Source: Lichenicoccus sp965277665
GTDB lineage: Bacteria; Pseudomonadota; Alphaproteobacteria; Acetobacterales; Acetobacteraceae
Assembly: GCF_965277665.1 (NCBI RefSeq)
Contig: NZ_OZ255835.1
Coordinates: 2,666,001-2,730,000 of the forward strand
Direction: 5' to 3'
DNA length: 64,000 nt
The notes under the pieces are model-generated. The model searched no databases. It was not told the DNA's origin and saw nothing but the letters and a program-made list of their open reading frames with translations. Positions within the stretch are counted from its first letter, which is position 1, and every line of letters starts with the position of its first letter. Shown here piece by piece: positions 16,932-25,500 of this stretch. A program made the position numbers and the translations under genes.

Positions 16932-17942
16932 ATGGCAGCGCGCGCAGGTTTCGTCACCGGGGGCTGCTGGTGTTTCGACCGCAACAAGACCATCGCGTTC
17001 TGGCCCGAGGAGGACCAGTCGGTTTCGGTGCACTCCGTGCTGACCCGCGGCGGCGGCTCGGCGTGCAACTTCGCCATCGGCCAACGCCGGCTCGATCCAG
17101 CCATGCCGGTGGCGACCATCGGCCTGGTCGGCGATGACGAGGAGGGCCGGTTCCTGATCGCCGAATGCGACCGGCACGGCATCGACCGGGCGCAGCTGCG
17201 CGTCACCACGCAGGCGCGCACGCATCTGACCGACGCGTTCTGTTCCGAGCGCAGCGGGCGGCGCACGCATTTCTTCGAGGAGGGCACCAGCGCACTGCTG
17301 ACGCCCGCGCATTTCGACTTCACCGCGACCACCGGCCGCGTCCTGCATCTCGGCCTGCCGGGCATCCACCGGCTGATGGACGTGCCCTGCGGCAGCGACG
17401 CGAACGGCTGGGTCACGGTGCTGCGCGCCGCGCGGCAGGCCGGGCTGCGCACCAACCTAGAGCTGGTGACCATCGATCCCGATCGGCTGGCAAAGCTGGC
17501 GCGGCCCTGCCTGCCGCTGCTCGATACGCTGGTGGTGAACGACTACGAGATCGGCGCGCTGGCCGGCATCGACACGGTCATCGACGGCGTCACGGACATC
17601 GCCGCCTGCCTGCATGCGGCGCGCGTCATCATGGAGCAGGGGGCGATGTCGGTGCTGGCGGTGCACTACACGATGGGTGCGTTCGCGCTCTCCCGCGATG
17701 GCGGCCTGGCGCAGCGCGGCTCGGTTGCGATCCCGCCCGACCTGGTCGCTGGCGCGAACGGCGCCGGGGATGCGTTTGCGGCCGGCTTCCTGCGCGTGAT
17801 GCACGATGACGGCGCCCTGGACGAGGCGCTCGCGCTCGGCCATGCCGCAGCGGCGGCCAGCCTGCGCCACATCGCCACCACCGACGGCATCGAGACACGC
17901 GAGCGCTGCCTGGCGCTGGCGGCGGAGTGGGGCTGGCGCTAA
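16932..17942 (+). CDS. PfkB-family carbohydrate kinase
   Basis: Ribokinase/fructokinase-fold sugar kinase, 336 aa, using ATP to phosphorylate an imported sugar. The N-terminal PfkB region has a sugar-site GG motif (TRGGGSACNFAIGQRRLD). The C-terminal signature (LVAGANGAGDAFAAGFLRV) contains the anion hole and the catalytic Asp of GAGDAF. The ATG at 16932 follows AGAGGAAGCC. It is placed after an FrcBCA-type importer as the fructose kinase gene is in rhizobial frc operons. Its TAA stop lies inside a perfect palindrome (17939-17968), the reduced form of the family A repeat. The sugar is not readable from sequence; a ketose is most likely from context. Confidence 0.87.
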   Translation: MAARAGFVTGGCWCFDRNKTIAFWPEEDQSVSVHSVLTRGGGSACNFAIGQRRLDPAMPVATIGLVGDDEEGRFLIAECDRHGIDRAQLRVTTQARTHLTDAFCSERSGRRTHFFEEGTSALLTPAHFDFTATTGRVLHLGLPGIHRLMDVPCGSDANGWVTVLRAARQAGLRTNLELVTIDPDRLAKLARPCLPLLDTLVVNDYEIGALAGIDTVIDGVTDIAACLHAARVIMEQGAMSVLAVHYTMGAFALSRDGGLAQRGSVAIPPDLVAGANGAGDAFAAGFLRVMHDDGALDEALALGHAAAAASLRHIATTDGIETRERCLALAAEWGWR

Positions 17943-17968
17943 GAGCCTGTTTGCAAACAGGCTCTTAG
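17939..17968. repeat. 30-bp perfect palindrome: arms-only family A repeat
   Basis: Two 15-base arms (CTAAGAGCCTGTTTG and its exact complement) with no loop or core. The sequence matches the outer arms of the family A copies at 55797 and 63624. It contains the TAA stop of the kinase gene. It may be a deletion product of a full element, and would form a strong hairpin in the kinase transcript. Confidence 0.85.
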
Positions 17969-17983
17969 GATCGGAGACGGCTG

Positions 17984-18472
17984 GTGTCGAACTCGAGAGT
18001 TGTAGTCCTGGGCGTGTCGGCGGCGCTGGCGGCGATTGCCGTCGGCGCACGGGCGGCCGGCGTCATTGAGCTGCGGGCGCGCGGCGTGCAGGTCTATGTC
18101 TGCAAGGCCGCGCGAACCGGGTTCGCCTGGAGCCTCACCGGACCGGACGCGACGCTGTCCACGGCGGCCGGGATACCGGCCGGCCGCCATTTCGCCGGCC
18201 CCGCCTGGCAGGCGACGGACGGCAGCATCGTGGTCGGCGAGGTGGTGGCGTCGGGCAGCGCCGAGGGCGCGGTGCCCTGGCTGGTGCTGCGGGCGACATC
18301 GCACAGCGGCGCGGGCCGGTTCGCTGGCGTGACATACGTGACCCGCACGAGCACGAGCGGCGGCCTGCCGCCGTCGGGCGGGTGCGACGCCACCCACGCA
18401 GGTAGCAGCACGAGGGTTCCGTATCGCGCGACCTACAGCTTCTTCGCAGCACCGCCAGCCGCCAAACCATGA
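17984..18472 (+). CDS. Exported DUF3455 protein
   Basis: 162-aa protein of the DUF3455 family, whose function is not established. A signal peptide is present (MSNSRVVVLGVSAALAAIAV, cleavage near ARAAG). Family motifs appear in order: GVQVYVCKA, FAWSLTGPDATL, AGRHFAGPAWQATDGS, AVPWLVLRATSHSGAGRFAG, then VTYVTRTSTSGGLPPSGGC and a final TRVPYRATYSFF. Two Cys could form a disulfide in the periplasm. The GTG start follows GGAGACGGCTG, and the TGA overlaps the anmK ATG (ATGA), so the two are coupled. Confidence 0.8.
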   Translation: MSNSRVVVLGVSAALAAIAVGARAAGVIELRARGVQVYVCKAARTGFAWSLTGPDATLSTAAGIPAGRHFAGPAWQATDGSIVVGEVVASGSAEGAVPWLVLRATSHSGAGRFAGVTYVTRTSTSGGLPPSGGCDATHAGSSTRVPYRATYSFFAAPPAAKP

Positions 18473-19614
18473 GCAGGTCGGCCAACAAGGCGGCCTGGGC
18501 CGTCGGGTTGATGACCGGGACGGTGCTCGACGGCAACATCGACATCGCGCTGCTGCGCAGCGACGGCAAGACGATTGCGGCGTTCGGGCCGTGGACGCTG
18601 GCACCGTATCCGGCCGCGGTGCAGGCGCTGCTGGCGCCAACGCTGGCGGCGGCGCGCGCCTGGAACTTCGAGGGACCCGAGCCCGGACTGTTCGCCGCGA
18701 CGGAGGCGGCGTTGACGCGGGCACAGGCCGAGGCGGTGACGGCGTTCCTGCACGAACACGGCATCCCACCCGGCGAGATCGACGTCATCGGCTTCCACGG
18801 CCAGACGGTGCTGCATCGCGCACCGATGCAAGGGCGCCCCGGGCGGACCCGGCAACTCGGCGACGGCGCCCTGATGGCACGCCTGACCGGCATCGACACC
18901 GTGCATGATTTTCGCACCGGCGACGTCCGGGCCGGCGGCCAGGGTGCGCCGCTGGCGCCGAGCTACCACGTCGCACTCCTGCGCGCGGCCGCTGCTGGCA
19001 AGCCGGCGGCCCAGCCCGGCGCGGTGCTCAATCTGGGTGGTGTGGGCAACATCACCAGCTGGGACGGCGATGCCGGCATTGCGGCCTTCGATACCGGCCC
19101 GGGCAATGCGCCGCTGAACGACTGGATCCGGCGGCACGATGCAGGCGAGATGGACCGCGACGGCGCCATCGCCGCCACCGGCCGCGTCGACGAGACGCGG
19201 CTCGCACGCCTGCTCGCGCATCCCTGGCTGGACCGGCCGTTCCCGAAATCGCTCGACCGCGACGATTTCACCGCTTCCATGGCCGATGGGCTGACGCTGG
19301 AGGATGGCGCCGCCACCCTCACCGCCTTTACCGCCGGCTGCGTGGCCCGCGGGCTGGCACTGCTCTCGCCGCGACCGGCCCGGCTGGTGGTATGCGGCGG
19401 CGGCCGTCGCAACCCGGCGCTGATGCGGGCACTGGCCGAGCGCACGGGCGTTGCAATCGACAGCGCCGAAGCGTGGGGGTGGCGGGGCGATGCGATCGAA
19501 GCCGAATGCTTCGCCTATCTCGCCTTGCGCTGCAGGCTTGGGCTGCCGATCAGCTTTCCCGGCACCACAGGGGTGCCGGCGCCGATGGGGGGTGGCGTGC
19601 TGAACCCGGCCTGA
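18469..19614 (+). CDS. anmK: Anhydro-N-acetylmuramic acid kinase
   Basis: AnmK, a cytoplasmic kinase of peptidoglycan recycling that converts 1,6-anhydro-MurNAc to MurNAc-6-phosphate. The 381-aa protein shows the ASKHA-fold motifs: the phosphate loop (GLMTGTVLDGNIDIALL), VIGFHGQTVLHRAP, DFRTGDVRAGGQGAPLAPSY, NLGGVGNITSWD, FDTGPGNAPLNDW and LVVCGGGRRNPALM. The phosphate loop reads GTVLDG where many family members have GTS-x-DG; the rest is standard, so I judge it active. The ATG overlaps the DUF3455 stop by four bases. MurQ and NagZ, its usual pathway partners, are not in this window. Confidence 0.94.
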   Translation: MSRSANKAAWAVGLMTGTVLDGNIDIALLRSDGKTIAAFGPWTLAPYPAAVQALLAPTLAAARAWNFEGPEPGLFAATEAALTRAQAEAVTAFLHEHGIPPGEIDVIGFHGQTVLHRAPMQGRPGRTRQLGDGALMARLTGIDTVHDFRTGDVRAGGQGAPLAPSYHVALLRAAAAGKPAAQPGAVLNLGGVGNITSWDGDAGIAAFDTGPGNAPLNDWIRRHDAGEMDRDGAIAATGRVDETRLARLLAHPWLDRPFPKSLDRDDFTASMADGLTLEDGAATLTAFTAGCVARGLALLSPRPARLVVCGGGRRNPALMRALAERTGVAIDSAEAWGWRGDAIEAECFAYLALRCRLGLPISFPGTTGVPAPMGGGVLNPA

Positions 19615-19674
19615 CCGGTGTTGCAACCGGCGGCGGCGCTTCACGTTGCCGCTCCGACCGAGGGGAGAACGACG

Positions 19675-20097
19675 ATGCGTAGCAAGATGGCGGGCCTGTG
19701 CGCCCTGGTCGGCGCTGCCTGGCTTCCCGTGGCCGCCCAGGGGCAGGACCAGGGCGCCGGCCCGTACAGCTACAAGACCCCCTCGCCGACGACGATCACC
19801 AGTTTCCAGTCGCTGTTCGACATGTGCGTCAGCAGCAGCGACGACACCATGGCGCGCAGCGAACATGCCGTGTGCGTCGGCTACTTCACCGGCCTGATCG
19901 ATCTCTACATCAGCGAGACGACGCCGGCTGCGCGCACCTTCTGCCTGCCCACCGATCCGCCGCTGACCCGCCAGCAGGCGCGCGACAAGCTGGTCGTCTG
20001 GTCCGGCACCAACCCGGCGGCGATGAGCCTGCCGGCCGCGGCCGGGGTGCTGCAGTTCCTCAACGCCAGCTTTCCGTGCAGCGCGCCGGCACGCTGA
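19675..20097 (+). CDS. Exported Rap1a/Tai-like protein
   Basis: Small secreted protein, 140 aa from the ATG at 19675, which follows AGGGGAGAAC. A signal peptide is visible (MRSKMAGLCALVGAAWLPVA, cleavage near AQGQ). The mature part fits the Rap1a/Tai family: a cysteine after an initial helix (LFDMCVSS), VCVGYFTGLIDLYI, FCLPTDPPLT, LVVWSGTNPAAMSLPAA and a final FPCSAPAR, with four cysteines for two disulfides. Founding members are periplasmic immunity proteins against type VI amidase effectors, but most chromosomal homologues are orphans of unknown role. No effector gene is beside it. The tenA TTG start follows one base after its stop, so they are probably one transcript. Confidence 0.7.
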   Translation: MRSKMAGLCALVGAAWLPVAAQGQDQGAGPYSYKTPSPTTITSFQSLFDMCVSSSDDTMARSEHAVCVGYFTGLIDLYISETTPAARTFCLPTDPPLTRQQARDKLVVWSGTNPAAMSLPAAAGVLQFLNASFPCSAPAR

Positions 20098-20098
20098 C

Positions 20099-20776
20099 TT
20101 GACCCTGCCGGTTCTCGAACCGGGGCGTCTGTTCACCCGGCTGCGCCAGGACTGTGCGCAGGAATGGGACGCCTATGTCCGGCACCCGTTCCTCGACGGG
20201 CTTGCGGACGGCACGCTGCCGGCCGAGGCGTTCCGCGCCTACCTGGTGCAGGATTATCTCTACCTGTTGCAATATGCCCGCGCCTATGCGCTCGCGATCT
20301 ACAAGGACGGCAACGCCGCCTCGATGCGCGGCACCGCACGGCTGCTGGCTGGCCTGCTCGACACCGAGCTCGGATTCCACATCGCCTATTGCGCGCAGTG
20401 GGGCCTGAGCGAGGACGATTTGGCGCGCGAGCCGGAATCGCTGGAGTTGCTGGCCTACACCCGCACCATGCTGGATTACGGCCAGAGCGGTGACATCCTC
20501 GACCTGATGGTGTCGCTGTCGGCCTGCCTGATCGGCTATGCGGAAGTGGGCCTGCGCCTGCTTGCCGAGCCGGCGACACGACGCGAGGGCAATCCTTATC
20601 TGCCCTGGATCGAGGTCTATGGCGGAGCGCATTACGTGGCGCTTGCCAACGAGGGTGCCCGGCGGCTCGACGCCCTCGCCGTCTCGCATGGCGCCGACGC
20701 GCGCTATCCGATGCTGCTGCGCTGCTTCAGGACCACCGTGCAGCTGGAAGCCGCGTTCTGGACGCCTCGTGGTTAA
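20099..20776 (+). CDS. tenA: TenA-family aminopyrimidine aminohydrolase (thiaminase II)
   Basis: TenA hydrolyses aminomethyl-HMP from degraded thiamine to HMP for salvage, or acts as thiaminase II. The 225-aa all-helical protein has the family features HPFLDGLADGTLPAEAFRAY, LVQDYLYLLQYARAYALAIY, the catalytic cysteine in SLSACLIGYAEVG, and the late YGGAHYVALAN and LEAAFW segments. The start is a TTG at 20099 one base after the preceding stop, so translation probably depends on the upstream gene. Its end overlaps the convergent cupin gene by four bases. No thiamine riboswitch or other thi gene is seen nearby, favouring a salvage role. Confidence 0.88.
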   Translation: MTLPVLEPGRLFTRLRQDCAQEWDAYVRHPFLDGLADGTLPAEAFRAYLVQDYLYLLQYARAYALAIYKDGNAASMRGTARLLAGLLDTELGFHIAYCAQWGLSEDDLAREPESLELLAYTRTMLDYGQSGDILDLMVSLSACLIGYAEVGLRLLAEPATRREGNPYLPWIEVYGGAHYVALANEGARRLDALAVSHGADARYPMLLRCFRTTVQLEAAFWTPRG

Positions 20777-21126
20777 TCCTGGCGGTCCAGGGCTTCTCCG
20801 CCGGCAGGTCCCCAGAAGATCACCCAGGTCGCAAAATCCTCGGAGAAATTCTCGAAGCTGTGTGGCACTCCGGCTTCGACGAAGATGACGTCCTGAGCCG
20901 CGAAGCGACGACGCTCTCCGTTCTTGATGAAGTCGCCGCACCCACGAATGACGATATAGAGCTCGTCCTGCTTATGAGGTCCCTGCGTGTCTGCGCCGGT
21001 CGGTGCGTAGAGCCCGACCTTCATGGTCCCGTGCCTCAGGCCATACCAGAACCTGAACACATCCGGGTCCTCCGGCAGCCTGGCTGTTGCCTCTCCGGGC
21101 GAGAACATCCACTCGTCGCCTGACAT
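20773..21126 (-). CDS. Single-domain cupin protein
   Basis: Small cupin of 117 aa from the ATG at 21126 (MSGDEWMFSPGEATARLPED), with AAAGGAAG upstream. The beta-barrel's two metal motifs are visible: GPHKQDELYIVIRG (His and Glu) and GVPHSFENFSED (His). A basic strand (FIKNGERRRFAAQDVIFVEA) lies between. Such proteins bind a divalent metal and act as small dioxygenases, isomerases or sensors; the reaction cannot be told. It follows the secreted unknown gene by 26 bp on the same strand and shares its lower GC, so it may be the third gene of that operon. It converges on tenA. Confidence 0.8.
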   Translation of the reverse strand: MSGDEWMFSPGEATARLPEDPDVFRFWYGLRHGTMKVGLYAPTGADTQGPHKQDELYIVIRGCGDFIKNGERRRFAAQDVIFVEAGVPHSFENFSEDFATWVIFWGPAGGEALDRQD

Positions 21127-21152
21127 CGAACTTCCTTTGCGGCTGCCGACGG

Positions 21153-21776
21153 CTATCGCTTCTCGTCGACACCATCGGTCAGAATTGTACACGCAATTCT
21201 AGGGCGATGATGGTTTTCATCGCTGTTCTCGCAGGACTCTCGCGCGTTGATCCGGATCTCGTCGTTTGCGGGTGCTCTCGGCAGAGCTGCCACGAGGTCC
21301 CGCGCACAATGTCCGTGGTCACGCAGGTCTATGTCCACACCATTCACCAGAAGCAACACCGGAATGAGTATCTCACCGGGGCCAGAGTCAATACGGACAT
21401 GTGAAATTAGTTTTGTACCCGTTGCGCAGAAAGGCACATAGAGTTCGGGATGATTGAGAAGTATACGATCTAGGAGTTGGCCGGCGATCTCCGGCCGGTT
21501 CCCGACATTGAGGCTGGCAACGCCATTCGCATCGCCGACTTCATATAGCCAGATGCCCGCCAATTCATGGATGACGATGATGGCTTTGCAGGGCGATGTC
21601 CGGCAGTGCGTGGTGTGCGCCCGCGCCGCGGCCGAAGCGACGTCGTGCACGGTTGGCGCCGTCTGGTCCGGGTCCCACAGTGCCACCAGCGACGTAGGCG
21701 CCCTCCTGGCGTCACGACTGGCAGCAAAGCCAAGCGCCGCGACGCATAATAGAATGGTAGCCCTGATGGTCATCAC
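21153..21776 (-). CDS. Secreted protein of unknown function, coupled to SleB-type hydrolase
   Basis: Unrecognised protein of 207 aa. A signal peptide is likely (MMTIRATILLCVAALGFAAS), placing it in the periplasm. The mature part has Cys residues spaced as possible disulfides (THCRTSPCK, then VPFCATG and HGHCARD) and an acidic, Asp-rich middle (HVRIDSGPGEILIPVLLLVN). The final 30 residues are charged and Asn/Glu-rich. Its ATG overlaps the stop of the upstream hydrolase gene (ATGA), so both are made together. GC is visibly lower than in the surrounding genes. One reading is an immunity or inhibitor partner for the hydrolase. No family match is claimed. Confidence 0.65.
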   Translation of the reverse strand: MMTIRATILLCVAALGFAASRDARRAPTSLVALWDPDQTAPTVHDVASAAARAHTTHCRTSPCKAIIVIHELAGIWLYEVGDANGVASLNVGNRPEIAGQLLDRILLNHPELYVPFCATGTKLISHVRIDSGPGEILIPVLLLVNGVDIDLRDHGHCARDLVAALPRAPANDEIRINARESCENSDENHHRPRIACTILTDGVDEKR

Positions 21777-22261
21777 TGCCTGTAGAACTTAAAATCTTTT
21801 TCCTGCACACCTGGGACGTAGATGCGTGCGAAGCCTATTGTCCAGCCAGGCCGGTAATTCTGCACCGGCTTTCCATTCTTGGTGACGCCAGTGACCGTTT
21901 CCAATCCTCCGAGAACATCACTGCCGGACGTGCGCTCTTCCGCCTTCGGCATAGAGGTCGGGCTGTAAAAGTGCGTAGCGCCCTGACTGATGTCCATGGC
22001 GCTGCCGTCCAGGATCTTCTCGGCCAGATTGAGGCTCGTCGCAGTCGAGAAGTGGCCGTGCGCGTACTGACCCCATACCTCCGTTACCTTTGTCAAGGTA
22101 TGTCTTTTCATTCGGTTGAGCACCGTCCAACCCACCATGGCTTGCGCGGTCTCGTTGACACCGCCGGCCTCGGTAGTGATGACACGGGCGAGATCGGCGA
22201 TGTTCTCTGGGGTAAGCAGGCCCTCGGGGTCCATCGTCGTTTGCCCCGACGGTGACGCCAT
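21773..22261 (-). CDS. SleB-type cell wall hydrolase (Hydrolase_2)
   Basis: Predicted peptidoglycan hydrolase of 162 aa, from the ATG at 22261 with GGGAGAGG upstream. The Hydrolase_2/SleB fold is suggested by LARVITTEAGGVNETAQAMV followed by GWTVLNRMKR (Glu31 as the likely catalytic residue), NLAEKILDGS, and GATHFYSPTSMPK, where SleB proteins have G-A-T-H-F-Y-N. There is no signal peptide or membrane segment, although its substrate would be in the periplasm, so export by a specialised system or phage-like lysis is implied. It is the first gene of a lower-GC operon with a secreted partner. Family call is by motif; catalytic activity is inferred. Confidence 0.68.
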   Translation of the reverse strand: MASPSGQTTMDPEGLLTPENIADLARVITTEAGGVNETAQAMVGWTVLNRMKRHTLTKVTEVWGQYAHGHFSTATSLNLAEKILDGSAMDISQGATHFYSPTSMPKAEERTSGSDVLGGLETVTGVTKNGKPVQNYRPGWTIGFARIYVPGVQEKDFKFYRQ

Positions 22262-22307
22262 CAGAAGCCTCTCCCTGTGATGACCGGCGATACGCTGACC
22301 GGTCAGC

Positions 22308-22463
22308 GACTGTGTGAAACACCTGCTGCTGGCGATCCGACGCACCCTTCCTCCGCTCCGCTGCTCACGGCCAAACGGCCGCTGCGCTGCTGTGCTCGGA
22401 AAGTCACGTCGGCCGCGGCCCGGTAGGCCGCTCTCATCCAGCATCAGGCGTTTTCAAACAGCC
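22308..22463 (-). repeat. Long-hairpin repeat, family A, copy 4
   Basis: 156-bp element in reverse core orientation, with arms GACTGTGTGAAACACCTG and GGCTGTTTGAAAACGCCTG (right arm complemented). The core is shared with copies 1, 5 and 6. It lies between the tricorn gene 3' end and the SleB-type gene start, and is the only copy whose arm touches neither a stop codon nor CTAG. The 92 bases between it and the tricorn stop show nothing else. Confidence 0.85.
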
Positions 22464-22555
22464 GGTCAGCACCCAGAGTAGCTGTCCCAAGCGACGGCTG
22501 AACGTCTCAATCTCGCAGCACTGCTTCGCGCGACCGGCAGCAGCCGGCTGTCAAC

Positions 22556-25500
22556 CTACTTTTGTGACGCATCCGCCGGCGGATAGGCCGGCAGCAGCGG
22601 CGGCGGTGCGGGCTTGATGGTCGGAGCGCGGTCCAGCTTGTCGGTCAGCAGCTTCACCGCGGTCTCGAGCTGGCGGTCGTGGCCGTCCATGAGCTCGCCC
22701 GGCGCGTCCTCGACGGTCACGTCCGGATCGACGCCGTGATTCTCGATCACCCACTGGCTGTCCAGGCCGTACAGCGCATCCTCCGGCACCGTGATGTAGC
22801 CGCCATCGAGCAGGTGCCACAGGCCGCGTATGCCGCGCACGCCGCCCCAGGTGCGCATGCCGACCAGCGGGCCGAGGCCGTATTTGCGGAAATAGAACGG
22901 AAAGATATCCCCGTCCGACGCTGAATACTGGTTGATCAGGCAGATCTTCGGCCCGTCGATCAGTTGCTGCGGGATCGTCATCGGCGTGCGTTCGCGGTTG
23001 GTCGACATGCCGACCAGCACACGACGCAGCCGCTCCAGCAGGATCTGGTCGATATTGCCGCCGCCGTTGAACCGGTCATCCACGATCAGCGCCTGGCGGT
23101 CGAGCTGCGGATAGAACTGCCGCACGAACTGCTCCATCCCCTTCGCTTCCATGTCCGACAGGTAGATGTAGGCCACCCGGCCACCCGACGCCTGATCCAC
23201 CAGCGCCCGGTTATGCGCGATCCAGGACTGCTCGCGCAGCGGCAGCTCGCTGGTCACCGGATCGACCGCCACGTCGCGATGCGGGCCCGTGCTGCTCGAG
23301 GCAACCGTCAGCGTCACCGGCGCCTCGACGCCGACGAACAGGCTGTACGGATCGACCGGCGCCTTCAACTCGCGGCCGTTCACCGCGAGCAGGAAGTCGC
23401 CGGCCTTGATGCCGACGCCGGGCGCGGTCAGCGGGCTGCGATACTCGGCGCGGGTGTTGTCGCCTGCATAGACATGCCCGAAGCGGTAGCGGCCGGACGC
23501 CGCATCGAGCGCGAAGTCCGCGCCCAGCAGCATGGTCGGCACCCAGTCGGTCGCATTCCCGTCATCGCCGCCACCGACATAGGTGTGCGAATTGCCCAGT
23601 TCGCCCTGCACCTGGCCGATCAGGTAGTTCAGATCCTCGCGCGAGCCGACCAGCGGCAGCAGCTTCGCGTAGGCGTCATGCACTGCCTGCCAGTCGACGC
23701 CGTTGGTCTTCTCGCTGAAGAACAGGTCGCGCTCCAGCCGCCACGCATTCTCGAACATTTCCGACCATTCCTGGGTCGGCACGACCTGCGTCCGCATGCC
23801 CCCGAGATCGAGCTTGTTCTTGTCGCCGCCACCGGGTTTGGTTTCCGCAATGGTGTAGTCGCTGCCGGCTTTGACCAGCACGTGCGCGCCATCGGCGGCC
23901 AGCGCATAGCCGTCGAGCCCGACGATGATGGTGGCGTCCTGGCGCTTGTCCATGTCGTAGGCGTGCAGCGCCGGCTTCTCGCCGGGCAGCGTGCCCTCGA
24001 TCATCTGCGGCGGCGTGGTCTGGTAGAATACCCGCTCGCCGCGCGCATCAAGGGCGGCGATATCCGCGGGCGGCACCGGCAGCGGCACCGCGCGCGCCAT
24101 CAGCCCGTCGAGATCGACATGGATCGGCTTGCCGGCACCCGGCTGCCAACTTCCATCCGACTCTTTCTTGTCGTGCTGCCAGGCGCCTTCGTCGGAGCGT
24201 GGCGCGAAGGGTGACGCCGCATCGCGGGTGAGCGTCGCCGCGTAGATACCGCTCTGCTTGATGGTGGCGACGTTGAACTCGGTCTCCGACAGCGTCGGGT
24301 TCTCGTGCCGCGCGGAGACGAAGAACAGGTACTTGCCATTCGGCGAGAATACCGGATCGGAATCGTTCTCCAGCTCGCTGCTGACCTTGGTGGCAACGCC
24401 GGCGGCGACGTCATACAGGTACAGGCCATGCTGCACCTGGTTGCGGCTGATGCTGTAGGCGAGCCACTTGCCGTCCGGCGACCAGGCCTGGTCGTGGATC
24501 TCGGCAATCGGATCGCGTGCCACCTGGCGCGGCGCGGACCCGTCGAGGCCCGCGATCCACAGCCGGTGCTCGCCGTCCGGGAACGCCAGCGACTTGCCGT
24601 CCGGCGACCAGAGCGGCGCGTAGAAGAACCCGCTGGCGAAATGCGTCAGCAGCCGCTCCGGACCACCGGCCGAGGGACGCACCGCGATCTGCTGGTTGCC
24701 GCTGCCGTCCGTAGTGTAGGCGACGAGGCGGCCGTCCGGCGACCAGGCCGGATGGTCCTCGTCGGCATTGCTGGTCCGGGTCAGGTTGCGGGTCGCGCCA
24801 TGCTCGGCCGGCACCGTGAACAGGTCGCCGCGTGCGGAGAACAGCGCGCGCTTGCCGTTCGGCGACAGCGCGTAGTCGACCTGCTGCGCGGTATCGATGT
24901 CGCGGATCGCATCCGCCGCATGCACCCACCGCGGTCCGGTGCGGGTGCCGTCGTCCGGTACACTCACGGCCACCTCGTGGAGGGTCTCGGACGGCAGGTC
25001 GATCACATACAGGCGGCCGCCCTGCTGGAAGCTGATGCCGCCGGTGGATGTATTGGCGTCGCCCAGCGTCGGGCTGTCGATGTCGTAGTCGGTGAAGTGC
25101 GTGACCTGCGTGGTCTGGTGACTGTCCAGGTCGTAGCGCCAGATGTTGGCCCGGCGATGGCTGTCGCGATCCGACAGGAAATAGATCCGGCGCCCGAACC
25201 ACATCGGCGAGGTGTTGGTGCCGTGCCAGTCAGTGATCGGGGTCAGCACCCGGCTGTCGAAGTCGTAGGTATAGACCTGCTGCGCGAGGCCGCCGTCATA
25301 ACGCTTCCAGGTGCGGAAATCGCGGAAGATGCGGGTGTAGGCGATGCTGTGCCCGTCGGGGCCGAAGCTCATATAGCCGGCCCGATCGAGCGGCATCGGG
25401 GTCGCGAGGCCGCCCGCGACCGGCACCGTGAAGGCGCGCGGGAACCAGTTGTGCCAGGCCATCCGGCGCGACAGGAACACGATGCTCTTGGAGTCCGGGG

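Noticed and set aside
20060..20100. Thiamine riboswitch before tenA
   Set aside because: There are only two bases between the upstream stop and the tenA TTG, and no THI-box sequence is seen in the preceding gene.
18433..20136. 567-codon minus-strand frame opposite anmK and the Rap1a-like gene
   Set aside because: Antisense shadow; spans three unrelated genes and has no recognisable domain.
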